A stretch of 30,000 bases of DNA. Source: Mesostigma viride. Lineage: Eukaryota; Streptophyta; Mesostigmatophyceae; Mesostigmatales; Mesostigmataceae. Of the stretch, positions 1-9,844 are shown piece by piece (within the stretch, counting starts at the first letter, position 1; the number at the start of each line of letters is the position of its first letter). The translations under genes and the position numbers were made by a program. The notes under the pieces are model-generated. The model saw nothing but the letters and a program-made list of their open reading frames with translations, ran no database searches and was not told the DNA's origin. The stretch spans positions 5,367,817-5,397,816 of the forward strand of contig RPFO01000213.1 in the NCBI GenBank assembly GCA_009746045.1, given 5' to 3'.

Positions 1-445
1 AGTCAGTTCATTCCCACGCCCGCGCCGGGAAATGGGAATGGCCCGAGCTGTGCCCGCCAGTCGACCGAGACCTAGAGTTGAGTTGAGTTATTATTCCCGC
101 GCCGGGGAACCGACAGGGTTATTATTAGTGGATCCAACGGCTGGTCCTGCCTTATGGGGTGGCAAACCCCATACAGGCATTCACGCCTTAAGTTGGGTTC
201 CAGGTTTTTGAGGGGTCAACCCAACAACTTAAGGCGTGAACCATACTTAAGGCGTGAATGATTCTACTAAATTCTACTAGTTTGAACAAAAGAAAATAAA
301 ACAATTCTGAACTACTTTGAACTTGGAATGCTGAAACTCTATTTGACCCACCTTAATTAAGTCGTGAATACAACTTAAGCCAACCCAACTTAAGGCGTGA
401 ATGGCTGTAGTTGACCTTGTTGTTCAAAATTTTTCCAGGTAATTA
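1..445. other. Gene-free stretch with scattered AACTTAAGGCGTGAA motifs
   Basis: No coding region is recognisable. The motif ACTTAAGGCGTGAA occurs at 227-240, 245-258 and 388-401, and inverted at 180-193. Degenerate forms lie near 358-380. The stretch ends in sequence that shares its GACCTTGTTGTTCAA block (about 413-427) with 9158-9172, just beyond the right TSD of the large LINE. Both places therefore belong to one older repeat family into which the LINEs inserted. Confidence 0.5.
180..240. repeat. Imperfect inverted repeat (hairpin)
   Basis: The left arm 180-199 reads TTCACGCCTTAAGTTGGGTT. The right arm 217-240 is its reverse complement apart from a 3-base insertion, leaving a loop of about 17 bases. 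It could be a small cruciform or the relic of a MITE end. No target duplication was identified. Confidence 0.6.
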
Positions 446-460
446 GGTGTACGTTTATTT

Positions 461-1075
461 CCGGGTAAATGGGTATTTTTATTAACCAATAGGAATATCA
501 TTAGGTGAAGAGGTACCACGTATCGACCATCTGGTTACCCTCTGAGGGTAGTGTGATAGGTGAAAGGTTTACTTAGAAAGGAGCATTGTGTGACCAGGGG
601 ATCCAAGTGACGCGCGTAAGGTCACCGTGAGGAATGCAAGTAAACACCCTGTTGCGTCCCAGGAGAGCATGGAAGAGCTCCAAGGGGCTGGGCTTGTCAT
701 TGTTGGGCCCGGGGTCCCACACCTTGTATTGTTCTTGCGCCAAGAGCCAAGCGCGACGCATTGCTGAGTTCCAGAGAAAGATAAACCGCCTCACCACGGC
801 GGCTTTGGTGTATTCGTGCCGCACTTTGAAAACCGTCTCGTTCCGGATAGTCCGTCCAGATCGCGTATAGCATATTAGTTCGGAGCCATACCCAGGCTAG
901 TTGGCTGTCGGATAGCTCCTCCCCGGGGGTCCCCGCCATACCGAATATGCCGATACAACGCACGGATAGCGTTAGTGTGGAATGTGGTAGCGCCGGCGGT
1001 CCATGCGGACCATACGTTAAACAACCATTGCCACACCCCGCTCACTTGGCAGTAGAGAAAGCGGTGCTCAATTGG
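461..1075 (-). mobile_element. 5'-truncated LINE fragment (older copy)
   Basis: This is a minus-strand 3' fragment of an L1-like LINE. It keeps only the end of the zinc-binding region, the C-terminal domain and about 100 bp of 3' UTR. It is flanked by GGTGTACGTTTATTT at 446-460 and 1076-1090; the similarity continues imperfectly for about 15 more bases, so the TSD is at least 15 bp. The right-hand flank is the next unit of a tandem repeat of about 27 bp, which the larger LINE also used as its target. It lies head to tail with the larger LINE and has a homologous protein end. Confidence 0.75.
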
Positions 1076-1078
1076 GGT
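573..1078 (-). pseudogene. LINE ORF2 C-terminal remnant (zinc-binding end)
   Basis: Reading the minus strand from about 1078, three frames must be joined to follow the protein. First comes TPIEHRFLYC followed by a GVWQWL segment, the second half of a reverse-transcriptase zinc-binding (zf-RVT type) motif. Next is IFGMAGTPGEELSDSQLAWV. Last is a block ending KPSPLELFHALLGRNRVF and a C-terminal NAPF stop at 573. The same blocks occur in the same order in the larger copy, which ends SKAPF at 1173. At least two frameshifts, near 965 and 830, make it non-functional. It is 5'-truncated by target-primed reverse transcription or later loss. The two copies differ at many residues, so they are separate insertions and not a recent duplication. 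Confidence 0.75.
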
Positions 1079-1102
1079 GTACGTTTATTTTCCAGGTAAA
1101 TA

Positions 1103-1133
1103 GGTGTACGTTTATTCCAAATATAGCCAGTAG
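1103..1133. repeat. Left TSD of the large LINE (31 bp)
   Basis: This is identical over 31 bases to 9123-9153. It begins GGTGTACGTTTATTCC and ends ATATAGCCAGTAG. Removing 1134-9153 restores a continuous sequence that resembles the repeat at 408-460. Confidence 0.85.
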
Positions 1134-1172
1134 GTAATTCCTGCTAAGCCTAGGGTATCAAGATGTCAGTGG

Positions 1173-1955
1173 CTAAAACGGAGCCTTACTAGACCACGGA
1201 AGCCACTGGACTTCTAAGGGGTTGTCATTGGGCATGTGGGTAAAGATCCTGTTTTTGCCCATGAGGTCATGAAAGATCTCAAGTGGGCTGGGCTTATCCT
1301 GGTCCGCGCCAGGGTCCCAGATTTTGTTTTGTTCATTTGCAACCATCCAGTAGCGTCGCATGCCGGAGTTCCATAGGTAGTAAATGAAGCGTGAGAGAAC
1401 CCCAGCTTTGTCGAAAACTGTGCGCCTATTGAACACCACATCGTTTCGCACCGTCCAGATTGTATATAACATGCATGTGCGGAGCCATATCCACGCTTGT
1501 TGTGAAAAGGTGAGCTCAAGGCCAGGGGTGCCAGTGATGCCAAAGATAATTGAGCGGGTAGACACCGGTATGATAGGCTCAGATGTCCAGGCTGCCCATA
1601 AACCAATCAACCAGGTCCAAACTCCCTGGAGGTTACACCATAAAAATCGGTGTTCCACAGTTTCAGTGGGGTTGGTACATAAACAAGTAGCAGGGTGGTG
1701 AAATCGCCGGTGGAGGATCTCGCCTACCCCGATGGACCGGTGCATCAAAAGGTGTTGTACGTCGGTCGCGCGGCGATCAATCAGCGGGTGGTCAACGGCG
1801 AGGGTGATGTTGCGGACCCAGGTGTGGCCAGGCCACTCAGTAGCGCCCCAGCGTGTCCGTCCGGGGTGGAATTGATGGTTTTTATGCCGGAGCATTGTGT
1901 AGCCCCACTCTGCCGTGTACTCGTAAAGGCCTTTTACAATTCTGCTGTCTGTCAC
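1173..1955 (-). pseudogene. LINE ORF2 C-terminal part with zinc-binding motif
   Basis: This is a 260-residue open stretch on the minus strand. Residues 91-107 carry a zf-RVT-like cluster, CLC then TVEHRFLWC (C91, C93, H102, C107), followed by a tryptophan-rich segment. That arrangement marks the region downstream of the reverse transcriptase in many plant LINEs. The segment after it, GITGTPGLELTFSQQAWIWL, is conserved in the older copy at 573-1078. The real reading frame enters from the adjacent frame at about 1955-1975 through a frameshift, so the apparent start methionine is not a real start. The stop at 1173-1175 is the natural end of ORF2. Confidence 0.8.
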
Positions 1956-2537
1956 CCTGATTTAGCACCCAGCCAAATTCCACTGGATCCAATGACAACA
2001 TGTCCAGGCGAGTTGATCCCACATGTAGCCAAATAATAGCAGCGTCTGGAAGGTTGGGGTTGGGTTGGTATACACATGATTGTTCAAGGGACCAAGGTAC
2101 AACCGGAATCCGGTGGCATAGCTGGGTGGGGAGGAACACCACTGCAGTTGTAAGTTGAGCCAGACAGCCATTGTGGCCGCTCAGCGGCGCCAGTAGTTGA
2201 ACGTGCAGGGTTCCAAGGGGGAGTTCGGCGATCACCTTTCCCGAGCATGTTGCGGTCGTGCTGTACGGACAAAAGCAGCACCATTCACCAGCTTTATAGG
2301 GGGCACGGGGAGAAGTCATGAGTGTGTGCCAGCGGGGGGGTATGGCTTGTACTAGCGCGGCCCAGGCAGCATAAGTAGGCATATTGGGGACCCAGGCAGC
2401 CAGTTCGTTATATGTTAAGAGGCGGTAGCAGTCACCGTGGAGAATATACAGGTGGAGAATAGTGGTTACAGGGTGGGGGGATGTTATGAAGCCTTCATAG
2501 GGGTTAGGGCCAAGTGCTTAAGCATCCGAAGGGGCGA
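1956..2537 (-). pseudogene. LINE ORF2 connection region
   Basis: This minus-strand segment lies between the reverse transcriptase and the zinc-binding end. The readable frame runs from NPYEGFITSPHP (about 2505) through RLLTYNELAAWVPNMPTYAA and PPRWHTLMTSPRAPY to about 1960, then shifts into the next segment. One base is lost near 2515, where the frame entering from the other side of the TTAA element (LNRPFGCLSTWP) meets NPYEG. There are no catalytic motifs. It is assigned by position and continuity. Confidence 0.65.
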
Positions 2538-2541
2538 TTAA

Positions 2542-4794
2542 GGGGTCCGGACACACCGGAATTATTTCGCGCCAAAAAATTCGCGCCGTTACCCGGCACG
2601 TGAAATTGTGGTGCACGATGCGCGTAGCCCTTGCGCCAAGTTGGCCATGGCGACGTGCGTTAGGTAATAAATGCAGTAATACGGCAATAAGACCGCAGAA
2701 AATTATGCAGATGCGTCAAATCAAAGTTTCATCATGATCTTGCGTAGCCGAAGATGCATTATTGACGACATCGATGCCATTTTTCATCCGCGTTTGCAAG
2801 GGGGTCTGGCCCGGAAATCTTGCCGCAACGAATAAGCAGCAATACATGCCTACAGCGATAATTACAAAGGTTCTTAGTCCCTAGCGATGCAGAAAGCAAC
2901 GTTCATTAACGGGGAGATTGAAAATGTTAAAGAACCTTTTATTTTATTACTTTTCCTCGTCATTTTCGGAAAGAAAACGCCAGGTCCTGCTTTATGCGCT
3001 GTCAACCCGTCCATGGGTGGCTGGCATTTCTTGCGCGCCTTGTCAGGAAAGATAGCATGCCATTGTACGTCTATTATCCAGTGGTTACCCCCGAAGTCTA
3101 TTGCGTTTAGAAATCCCTTTATTCTAAGCTTTCAGCACGGTTTCCTGGAAGGGTGCGTTGTTTTGTTCGCCGCTTGCTGCATGCACGTCTCTAGTTTTCC
3201 GGCAGCTTTCAACCGATTCGCTTACGTTATGCGTGGCAAGCTCTGAAATCCTGTCTAGGATTGGGTAATATCAAGGTAAGCTGCTACGTTAATGTAATGA
3301 TATATGGAAGGATTTGGATGGCAGAGTGCTTATATTGCATATTCAACACGTACCCCGGCATGCCTCGAGGGCGGCATGCAACAAGCTGGCGAGCATATGA
3401 ACCGTGCGTCTCAACGTGCTGGGAAACAAGGTGGCTATACTTCTCTTGCTGGCCATGCTTTGTATATGTGTAAGCTATGCTTACGTGTGTGTCCTCTTTA
3501 GATTTGTGGATCACAGCCACTATGCTTCACAATCAATGTGCTCTCAAGGATGCTAGCCATGCTTATGAGGATGGCTGCAAGCCATTTCTCTTATGGCTTT
3601 GCTGTATTTCGTGTTTGCGCTTACAGTTCTGTTTTGTTGGTTGGTTTTTGAACGGGGTGATGTGAACCTGCAGGGTTAGAACATTGTGTTATTATTGCTG
3701 GTTGATTGAGGCATCATCCTCTACTCTAAGTCAGCATAGCACGTGTAGATGAGCATGCTGTTTATGCACCTTATTGTTGAGCATGGTTTACAACCATGGT
3801 GAGGTGTGGGGTGTGGCTAGCATGTACGAGTCACCCATCTAATCCCACATGTTTCTGTTGCTATTGAACGTTGCTTGGGCCTCTAAACATTTCTGTTATT
3901 ACCAATGAAGATTGCCAACTATGCTACCATAGTGTGGTGCTGCATGCTATGAATGACCTCTCTAGTACTCAAGGCTCATGCTCAGCTTGATCCTGCATTT
4001 GGTGGCTGTTTGTATAACTCAATTGGCAGCCGTCTATGTTAGGATTCTGATGATTTGTGGTGGGCAGGTGATGAAAAGGGTTATGTTTGAGCTCATGCCA
4101 GTCTATACTAGGGTTGAGGGGTGGCAGTTGAGGACACTAGTTTATGCCATCAGTCTAGCTCAGAATGACCTGAATTTTGATTCCAAGATAGTTTGCATGA
4201 TAAATAACTTGCTGGCACCTTGTTTGCCCATACTGTGGTGGGCAAGGTTGTGATTGGTGCAGCCATTTGGCATAAAACCGTATTTTCGTGCATTTTTTTT
4301 TTTCATACAACAGAACATAACTGTTCACATACGTGGTCAGAATGAGCTGAAAATTGGTCCCATTGATATTCCCACCCTGTGGAAGTTATTTTTGACTCCC
4401 TGGGCCCAACCCATGCGTATTTGATTTGATTTTTTTTTTTTAGTCACAAAAAAGACGTATTTTTCGGTAAACTGCATAAGTATGCCCAGACGTGCGATTT
4501 TGGTGCTGCAAATTAGCTCCATTCTTTGGTCTGGGTGGGGATTTGACAAAAATGAGGTGTTTGGTCCACAAGTGTGGGGGGGTTGTCCTAGGCAATCCGT
4601 GCTTTTAGGGGGTGTGCGCGCTAAAAATAGCTCCGTGCACATGTATGGTGATGGACCTTGAACTCAAAAAGTAGCCAGATGCATGCCCAAGGGTCATATT
4701 TATGGCCCCCCATCATAATTTGCATTGCCAGAATGGGTATTGAGTGCAAAACATGTGTATTCAATTTGGGGGGGTTCAGGTGTGTCCGGACCCC
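2542..4794. mobile_element. TTAA-flanked DNA transposon, apparently non-autonomous
   Basis: The element is 2,253 bp long with perfect 16-bp terminal inverted repeats: GGGGTCCGGACACACC at 2542-2557 and its reverse complement at 4779-4794. It is flanked by TTAA at 2538-2541 and 4795-4798. It sits inside LINE coding sequence, and removing it with one TTAA joins the two LINE parts. TTAA duplications are typical of piggyBac and Kolobok elements; the G-rich terminus fits Kolobok better than the CCY start usual for piggyBac. No transposase is recognisable. Internal open frames (2887-3246, 3978-4253) are short and match nothing I know. The interior is A/T-rich with T runs near 4291 and 4431. It is most likely a deletion derivative or a long MITE. 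Confidence 0.85.
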
Positions 4795-4798
4795 TTAA

Positions 4799-5240
4799 GG
4801 GGGTTGAGGTATATATCATTAAAGAATAGGGGTTGGCGTGCAACTTCCTCACGTAGTGTGGGGAATAATAGGCGGTCGGGTTTAAGTGCCATAAAGCCTT
4901 GCCATATACGAGCCCAGTACCAAGGAAGACCTCTGGTGAGCTTAGGGGAGGGGAGGCGAGCAGTAAGCAGTGCGGCTCCAGAGTGCCAGGAAATACCATT
5001 GGAGTGATGAGTAAGACGTGAGAGCCTGGTTACACGTGCCAGAAGACATCCAGGGTGTGTGTTGACACCAATGTGGGCAGAGATAACTTGTTTGGCATAC
5101 ACAGACCATAAACGCCATTGCATATTGTGTAAGCCTAGTCCTCCAAGAGGCCACGGCATAAAAGACATTGACTCTCTGATCCATCCGTGTACCTGGCGGC
5201 TGAGATCGCTCGATTTTTTCCAATTAAACAAAGTTATGTC
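4799..5240 (-). pseudogene. LINE ORF2, region after the reverse transcriptase palm
   Basis: The readable minus-strand frame runs from FNWKKSSDLSRQVHGWIRES at about 5225 through FMPWPLGGLGLHNMQWRLWS to LPSPKLTRGLPWYWARIWQG and FFNDIYLNPL. It is then cut by the TTAA element at 4794-4798. The P-x-GGLGL block is the conserved motif that follows the thumb in plant LINE ORF2. The frame joins the upstream catalytic part only through a frameshift at about 5230-5240. Confidence 0.75.
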
Positions 5241-6338
5241 CCAGTCGTTGAATAAGAGACACCGTGTGTTCATCCGGTGGGTGGGCCTGACCGAAGTACA
5301 GCAGCTTGGAGAACAGCAGCTGGTTCGTGACGAGGACCTTGCCCCGGAGGCTGAGGCGGTGTACGCCAGCCCAGCGGTTGGCCACCTGTTGTACACCAGT
5401 AAGTTTGCCCAGTTGTTGTGATTCGTCGTATAGAAAGGTTAAATTGACTTCCAATAACCTCCCTTCGGCTGTCCGACCGATAGGGCAGTTATGCAAAAGG
5501 TGGTATCCTCCTGGCGGGACCCATGTCACCGCCAGGTTAGTAGGTTGGAGAGTCGGGTTGGTTGTTCTGCCAATATGCAAGCCCGTGGACTTTTGCACGT
5601 TGCAGCGTTGTTGGGAGGCGGTACAGTATGTAGATATATTGTCAAGCACAGCATCAACATCACGCAAGGAGGTGCAAATGTTAGTAGTGTCATCGGCGTA
5701 GGCAGTTTGAAACAGACCACGTGTGTGGTGAGGGATGGGGTAGCCTTGAATACGGCTGTCATGTTGATGAAGAAAGAAGAGGCCAGCGTGAGCGAGCAAA
5801 AAGAGAAGGGGAGACAGACAGTCGCCTTGTGGGAGGGAGCGTGTGCTATGGCCTATTTGGGATTTATGTCCATTAATTAGTAGGTGCCAAGTGAGGGATT
5901 TGATCATGCCTAGACTGACCTTAATGAGTTTAGGTCCAAAACCAAGCCCGTGTAGTATAGCCTCGAGGTATTTCCAGCATATGCGGTCGAATGCTTTTTC
6001 AAAATCCCAAAATAAAATAAGACCTATAATATTGTTGCGCCATGCGTCATCAACAATGTCCATGATCATAGTGATGCTGTCGCTGATATTGTGTAGGTTG
6101 GACCTGAATCCAACTTGTTCCGGGCCGATCAGATTATCTAGTACACTATAGAAACGGCATTGCAAGGGTTTGCTGGCTAGTTTGTAAGGGACTGTGAGCA
6201 TGCGAATGGGTCTATAATTTTTCCAACTTGTTTTATCCCCTTTTTTGTGTAAGAGGATGAGGATTGTTTCCGACCACTGGCCCACAACAGTTTCGGTGTT
6301 CCAGATTTCCAGGATGCATTGTGTCCAAAAGCCTGCAA
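5224..6338 (-). pseudogene. LINE reverse transcriptase catalytic core
   Basis: From about 6338 the minus strand encodes AGFWTQCILEIWNTETV, then a 353-residue open frame (GTG at 6285, stop at 5224). The frame contains LILLHKKGD and NYRPI (reverse-transcriptase motif 1), motif A as WDFEKAFDRI (residues 93-102, catalytic D94), LPQGDCLSPLLF (151-162) and the catalytic YADD (206-209). These are hallmarks of the non-LTR reverse transcriptase that copies element RNA at a nicked target. All core aspartates are intact. The protein cannot be made whole: a 1.74-kb element separates this part from its N-terminal motif at 8095-8289, and a frameshift ends it at 5224. Confidence 0.9.
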
Positions 6339-6341
6339 AAA

Positions 6342-8083
6342 GTCCTAAATTTAGGACGCTGGGGAATGCTTATTTAATCATGTAAACAGTAGTGTTTGAC
6401 CCTGGCATTTGTGCCACTGAGAAATAATATAGTTTTTTAATTTCTATCAAAGACCTAGGTTCAAATAACGACGTTTAGTACCAAAACTGGCCCTGCCCCA
6501 TGGCAGACCTCGAGCGAAAAAAATGGCCCAAAATTGAAACTAGGACTTTTTAGGACCACCATATATATCACACATCACCACGCCACCCACACAGTCCCTT
6601 AAGCTTCTTACCAATCCTCAGGGCCCCATGGGACCCTACGCGGCCTTGGGGAGGTGGGGCAGCGTATAACAAGGCCGTACCGTGCTGTGGCTGCACGTAT
6701 ATATACGCGTGCCTAACGGTGTCACAGATGGGGCAGATCATGCAATATAAGGTTGTATGGTTGCTGAGGTTGCCTGGCTTGAACATGACCCACCCCTTAC
6801 GGCAAACTCTCTCTAAGCATATACCAAAGCTTGTTTAATGTCACGGACATGCTGGCAACCACCCAGGAAGAAGAGGACACCACATTTGTATGGCAACTTA
6901 CACAGGATAGCAGCCAGATGAAGTTGTTAAAGAGCACTATCCAGCATGCCACACATTGCATGCATTCTAAGGGGGGGGGAGAGCTGTAAACGCATCACAT
7001 ATAAGCAGCACAAGAACAGCTAGAACAACTGCAAGCAATGGGCCCATGGCTGATAATGAACGCAACCGGAACACAGCTGGGAAGCATACGTAACTTAGCA
7101 GCAGCGAACAAGGCAGATTGCGACGATAGAAGGTACATGGCGTAAACCAACGACGTAAGCCATGCACATGCACAGAAACTGTCCTGTCTTTCAGGCATAG
7201 CCGGCTGACACTTACTGCTTCGACTACGCTACCCCTTACACCTAACCAAAGAGAGAACCCGGCACGCACCTGCTCGTTACGTCGGCACGTCCAGGTGGAT
7301 GCATTAAGAATCGCGGATATCCGCAGCCAGCCAGCTTTCCGGCACAAGAACGCAGCCAAACTTGCAAAATGGTTCGAAAGTAGCGTAAGACACGCCGGAG
7401 CATTGTTCTAGGCCCAAGAGAGATCGAAAGACAAGTCCTGTCACGTGTGCTCGCTACCCAGCCTTGACGTTCTGTAAAATGGTCGACAGTAAACTTCGGG
7501 CAAGAACACCCAGGCCCGGGCGCTCCCTAGTCAGATATACCGTATACAAACTCTATACTACGATTAAAATCAAGCGCAAAAACTGCCTGGCCTGGTGCGG
7601 GCAACGTTTTCTCACGCACTGACATGTTTGTGCTCAAAATCGACCATCCGGGCGCAGGCAATCTGTGACCTACTCATGCTGAGCAGCCGTGCTACACATG
7701 CAAACGCAAATAATTTCGCGACCAAATTCAGAACCCTTAAGCATAAGTATCAAGCTCTCGTTCTTGCTACTGGGCGCCCAAAACAATAAGCTCACGTGAA
7801 AATGCCGCCCATAATTGTCAGGTCGCCATATCCGCCGCACATCATTCCCGCACCCACTTTTTTGGCCCAAAATCTCTGTATTTTTGGTCGAGGTACGTAC
7901 ATTCCCGCGCATCTACCCGGTACCCGGTACGGAATCCGGGTACGATGTACCGGTATCACGGGTAGAGTACATCTTGGAGGTCACGGTCCACTAGGGGTAT
8001 GGACCATATAGTGACCCCCCCTGCCCGGTACCTCGGTTATAGTGACCTTAGGACTTTTTAGGACCAAGTCCTAAATTTAGGAC
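6342..8083. mobile_element. Insertion of about 1.74 kb ending in identical 16-bp palindromes
   Basis: The LINE reverse transcriptase is interrupted between the GADGLPVEFFKTFW block (8095-8289) and the AGFWTQC block (below 6339). The inserted DNA begins and ends with the palindrome GTCCTAAATTTAGGAC (6342-6357 and 8068-8083). A related motif, TAGGACTTTTTAGGACCA, occurs near both ends (6541-6558 and 8049-8066). No clear TSD is visible. No transposase or other domain is recognisable; the longest open frame (6967-7359, minus) has no motif. The edges are inferred from the break in LINE homology and could be off by a few bases. The superfamily is unknown. Confidence 0.7.
7913..8016. repeat. Two nested hairpins near the right end of the 6342-8083 insertion
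   Basis: The first hairpin has an outer stem CTACCCG (7913-7919) with CGGGTAG (7959-7965) and an inner stem GTACCCGG (7920-7927) with CCGGGTAC (7936-7943). The second pairs GGTCACGGTCCA (7979-7990) with TGGACC (8000-8005) and GTGACC (8011-8016). ATAGTGACC recurs at 8039-8047. They may be transposase-binding or structural subterminal repeats. Confidence 0.65.
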
Positions 8084-8094
8084 GGCCGGCTGAT

Positions 8095-8289
8095 TAACAA
8101 TTGGTATAGATCCCTGCCTATGAGGGGCCAGAACGTTTTAAAAAACTCTACTGGAAGGCCATCTGCACCAGGTGCGCTACCGGTTTTGAGATGTTGAAGT
8201 GCTAGAGATGTTTCTTCCATAGTGGGGCTGGCGTCTAGTAGTAGAGCTTGTTGTGACGGAGAGAGGCGGTGGGGAATAGCATCGAGGAT
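8095..8289 (-). pseudogene. LINE reverse transcriptase N-terminal motif
   Basis: The minus strand here reads ILDAIPHRLSPSQQALLLDA, then a helix ending LKTGSAPGADGLPVEFFKTF and W, which is the conserved entry motif of LINE reverse transcriptases (usual form K-x-P-G-x-DG-x-P-x-EFYK-x-FW). It follows directly in frame after the TAA at 8290-8292, so that stop is a mutation within ORF2. It is cut on its downstream side by the palindrome-ended insertion. Confidence 0.85.
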
Positions 8290-8862
8290 TTATTGTGTGG
8301 CTGTATTTGCAGAGGGGTCGGGTTCTGTCCGGAACAGGGTGGAGAAAAAAGCATGTCCAGATTGTAGGATGTCTTGAGGGGTGGTATGGGTGCCAGTCTC
8401 GTCTGTAATTTCAGTGATGGTGGTTTGTGAGCGCGGGGGTGGGATAAATGCAAAGAATTCCTTATTCATTCGTTCACCTTTGACATGCCACCATGTATTT
8501 TCCACATCTAGGGCTTCTGCGTGGCGTTCAAGTCGTAGCTTATCCATCTCAGTCTGGCACAATTGTAGTCGTGTTAACTCGTGCGGGGCTAGGCGGGGTT
8601 TGGATTGCAACATAGTGATAACTCGTTTGTAGTAATTGTAGTCTTTGCCTTTTATGCGGCGTTGTTCTAGATCGTATGCCTTAGAGGAGTCAAGGATGTG
8701 CGAGAGGCATGCTTGCATCCATAGCGTAGTGCTTGGGTAGTCTACTTGCTTAGTTTTCCAGTCCCGCCATTGTTCTCGGACTAGGGTGCGAAAGGCGGGG
8801 TCAGCCAGCAACTTTTTATTGAGGCGAGGGACGCCTGGTCCTCTGGGGTCCGAGCCCTGGAG
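8290..8862 (-). pseudogene. LINE ORF2 linker between endonuclease and reverse transcriptase
   Basis: The frame begins near 8862 as GSDPRGPGVPRLNKKLLADP and continues through a charged helical region to WWHVKGERMNKEFFAFIPPP and then IITEI-like sequence ending ILQSGHAFFSTLFRTEPDP. A W-x-x-KGERMNKEFF block before the reverse transcriptase is typical of plant and algal LINEs. The segment ends at an in-frame TAA (8290-8292) with homology continuing beyond. On the upstream side it joins the endonuclease through a frameshift near 8855-8865. Confidence 0.8.
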
Positions 8863-9121
8863 TGATACACCATGGTGAGAAGGCAGGGGTAGTGATCAGA
8901 AAAAGCTGTGGAGCGTATGACCTCTGCATGACAAATGAGGGATGCCCAAAAGGGTGACATAAATATGTAGTCTAGACGGCTAGTGATGCGGGTGCCCTGA
9001 CGAGTGGACTCGCGAGTATGCAGATGGTCGCGAGCGGGTTTGATAACATCCTGTAGTGAGAGGCGTGTGAGGTGGTTGGCTAACGAGGTCGTCTCAAGCC
9101 CAAGGCCTGACTGAACACCAG
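8862..9121 (-). pseudogene. C-terminal end of LINE APE-type endonuclease
   Basis: The minus-strand translation gives a stretch ending RITSRLDYIFMSPFWASL, then EVIRSTAFSDHYPCLLTMVY. The SRLDYIF and SDHYP blocks are the last two conserved blocks of the exonuclease-endonuclease-phosphatase fold, and the SDH histidine is catalytic in this family. The N-terminal catalytic residues are absent because the element is truncated at 9122, where the TSD begins. Confidence 0.85.
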
Positions 9122-9122
9122 G

Positions 9123-9153
9123 GGTGTACGTTTATTCCAAATATAGCCAGTAG
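9123..9153. repeat. Right TSD of the large LINE (31 bp)
   Basis: This is identical to 1103-1133. The sequence after it, TTATTGACCTTGTTGTTCAA, resembles 410-427, so the target was part of an older repeat. Confidence 0.85.
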
Positions 9154-9844
9154 TTATTGACCTTGTTGTTCAAGATAGAATGTTGTTTGCTGTAGTAGTA
9201 GTAGTAGTAGTAGCAGTATTTGTTGTTGTATTCCACGCCGCACATCAAGATACAGTATGCAAGTCTTATTAATGCGGGCACCCTAATTTAGGCACAACTA
9301 GGCATTTCAGGCTATTTTTGGCATACCTGGGTCACCTTAACTGTTATATGGAAATAAAGTAACACCCATTTCACCGGAAAGATACAGTACGCAAGTCGGT
9401 GCTAACTATTGGGGCGCGGGCTACCGTTGTTCCGGCGACGGTTTCGGGGCGGACTACGGGGAAGGGCCACGTCGTTACTCGTTGCCTGGCTACTGTACTG
9501 TAGCGCCCGCGAAAAGGGCGAACTCATGACTTCATGCCCCATGAGCATGAACAACAATGCAGAAAGGGTTCCGCCCACACAAAAAAGCGGAACCGCCCAC
9601 ACAATGCAGAAAGGGCAAAGGAACGGGAAGGGCGGATGCGACAGATTTACTGTATTTTGACGACGTTGGTTGTTCCACACCAAAACAGCGCATGCGTATT
9701 CAATTCGGGCTTAATCACCGACAGCATCCGGAAGAAGTGCTGGTTCTCTCAGAATCGGTTACCCCCGACCGTCAAAGGAATTCCAATCGAGCTCTAGGGC
9801 CGTGTGCAGGTTGCAAGTAGGACAAGCCTGAAAGCATTTTCGAA
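9154..9844. other. Region upstream of LSM6
   Basis: No conserved coding sequence is visible; the overlapping open frames at 9402-9820 show no domain. It holds a TAG microsatellite at 9192-9216 and a direct repeat AAGATACAGTAYGCAAGTC near 9245-9266 and 9376-9397. A perfect 8-bp stem lies at 9567-9574 (GGTTCCGC) and 9587-9594 (GCGGAACC), with AATGCAGAAAGGG copied at about 9556 and 9603. The LSM6 promoter and 5' UTR must lie here. No convincing TATA box was placed. Confidence 0.4.

Larger units (their letters stand above)
1134..9122 (-). mobile_element. Large L1-like LINE, 5'-truncated, interrupted by two DNA elements
   Basis: This minus-strand non-LTR retrotransposon is bounded by the 31-bp TSD (1103-1133 and 9123-9153). 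Without the two insertions (2542-4794 and about 6342-8083) about 4.0 kb remains. In coding order it holds the end of an APE-type endonuclease, a linker, the reverse transcriptase, a connection domain, and a zinc-binding C terminus stopping at 1173. The 5' part of the endonuclease and any ORF1 are missing, so the copy is truncated. There is no poly(A) at its 3' edge, only about 39 bp of UTR. It carries at least one stop and several frameshifts and is dead. Its domain order is that of the L1/Tx1-like clades of plants and algae. Confidence 0.88.

Noticed and set aside
2887-3246. 119-residue frame inside the TTAA element
   Set aside because: Cysteine- and Phe-rich with no DDE or other transposase motif; not distinguishable from a chance open frame.
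6967-7359. 130-residue minus-strand frame inside the palindrome-ended insertion
   Set aside because: It has a hydrophobic end but no recognisable motif, and no homologous copy in the window. Considered as a transposase remnant but unsupported.
1-9153. LTR retrotransposon or retrovirus-like element
   Set aside because: No long terminal repeats, protease or integrase motifs. The endonuclease, reverse transcriptase and zinc-binding order is that of a LINE.
9402-9820. Upstream exons of LSM6
   Set aside because: The ATG at 9845 already gives the usual full length. Upstream frames overlap in several phases and have no conserved sequence.
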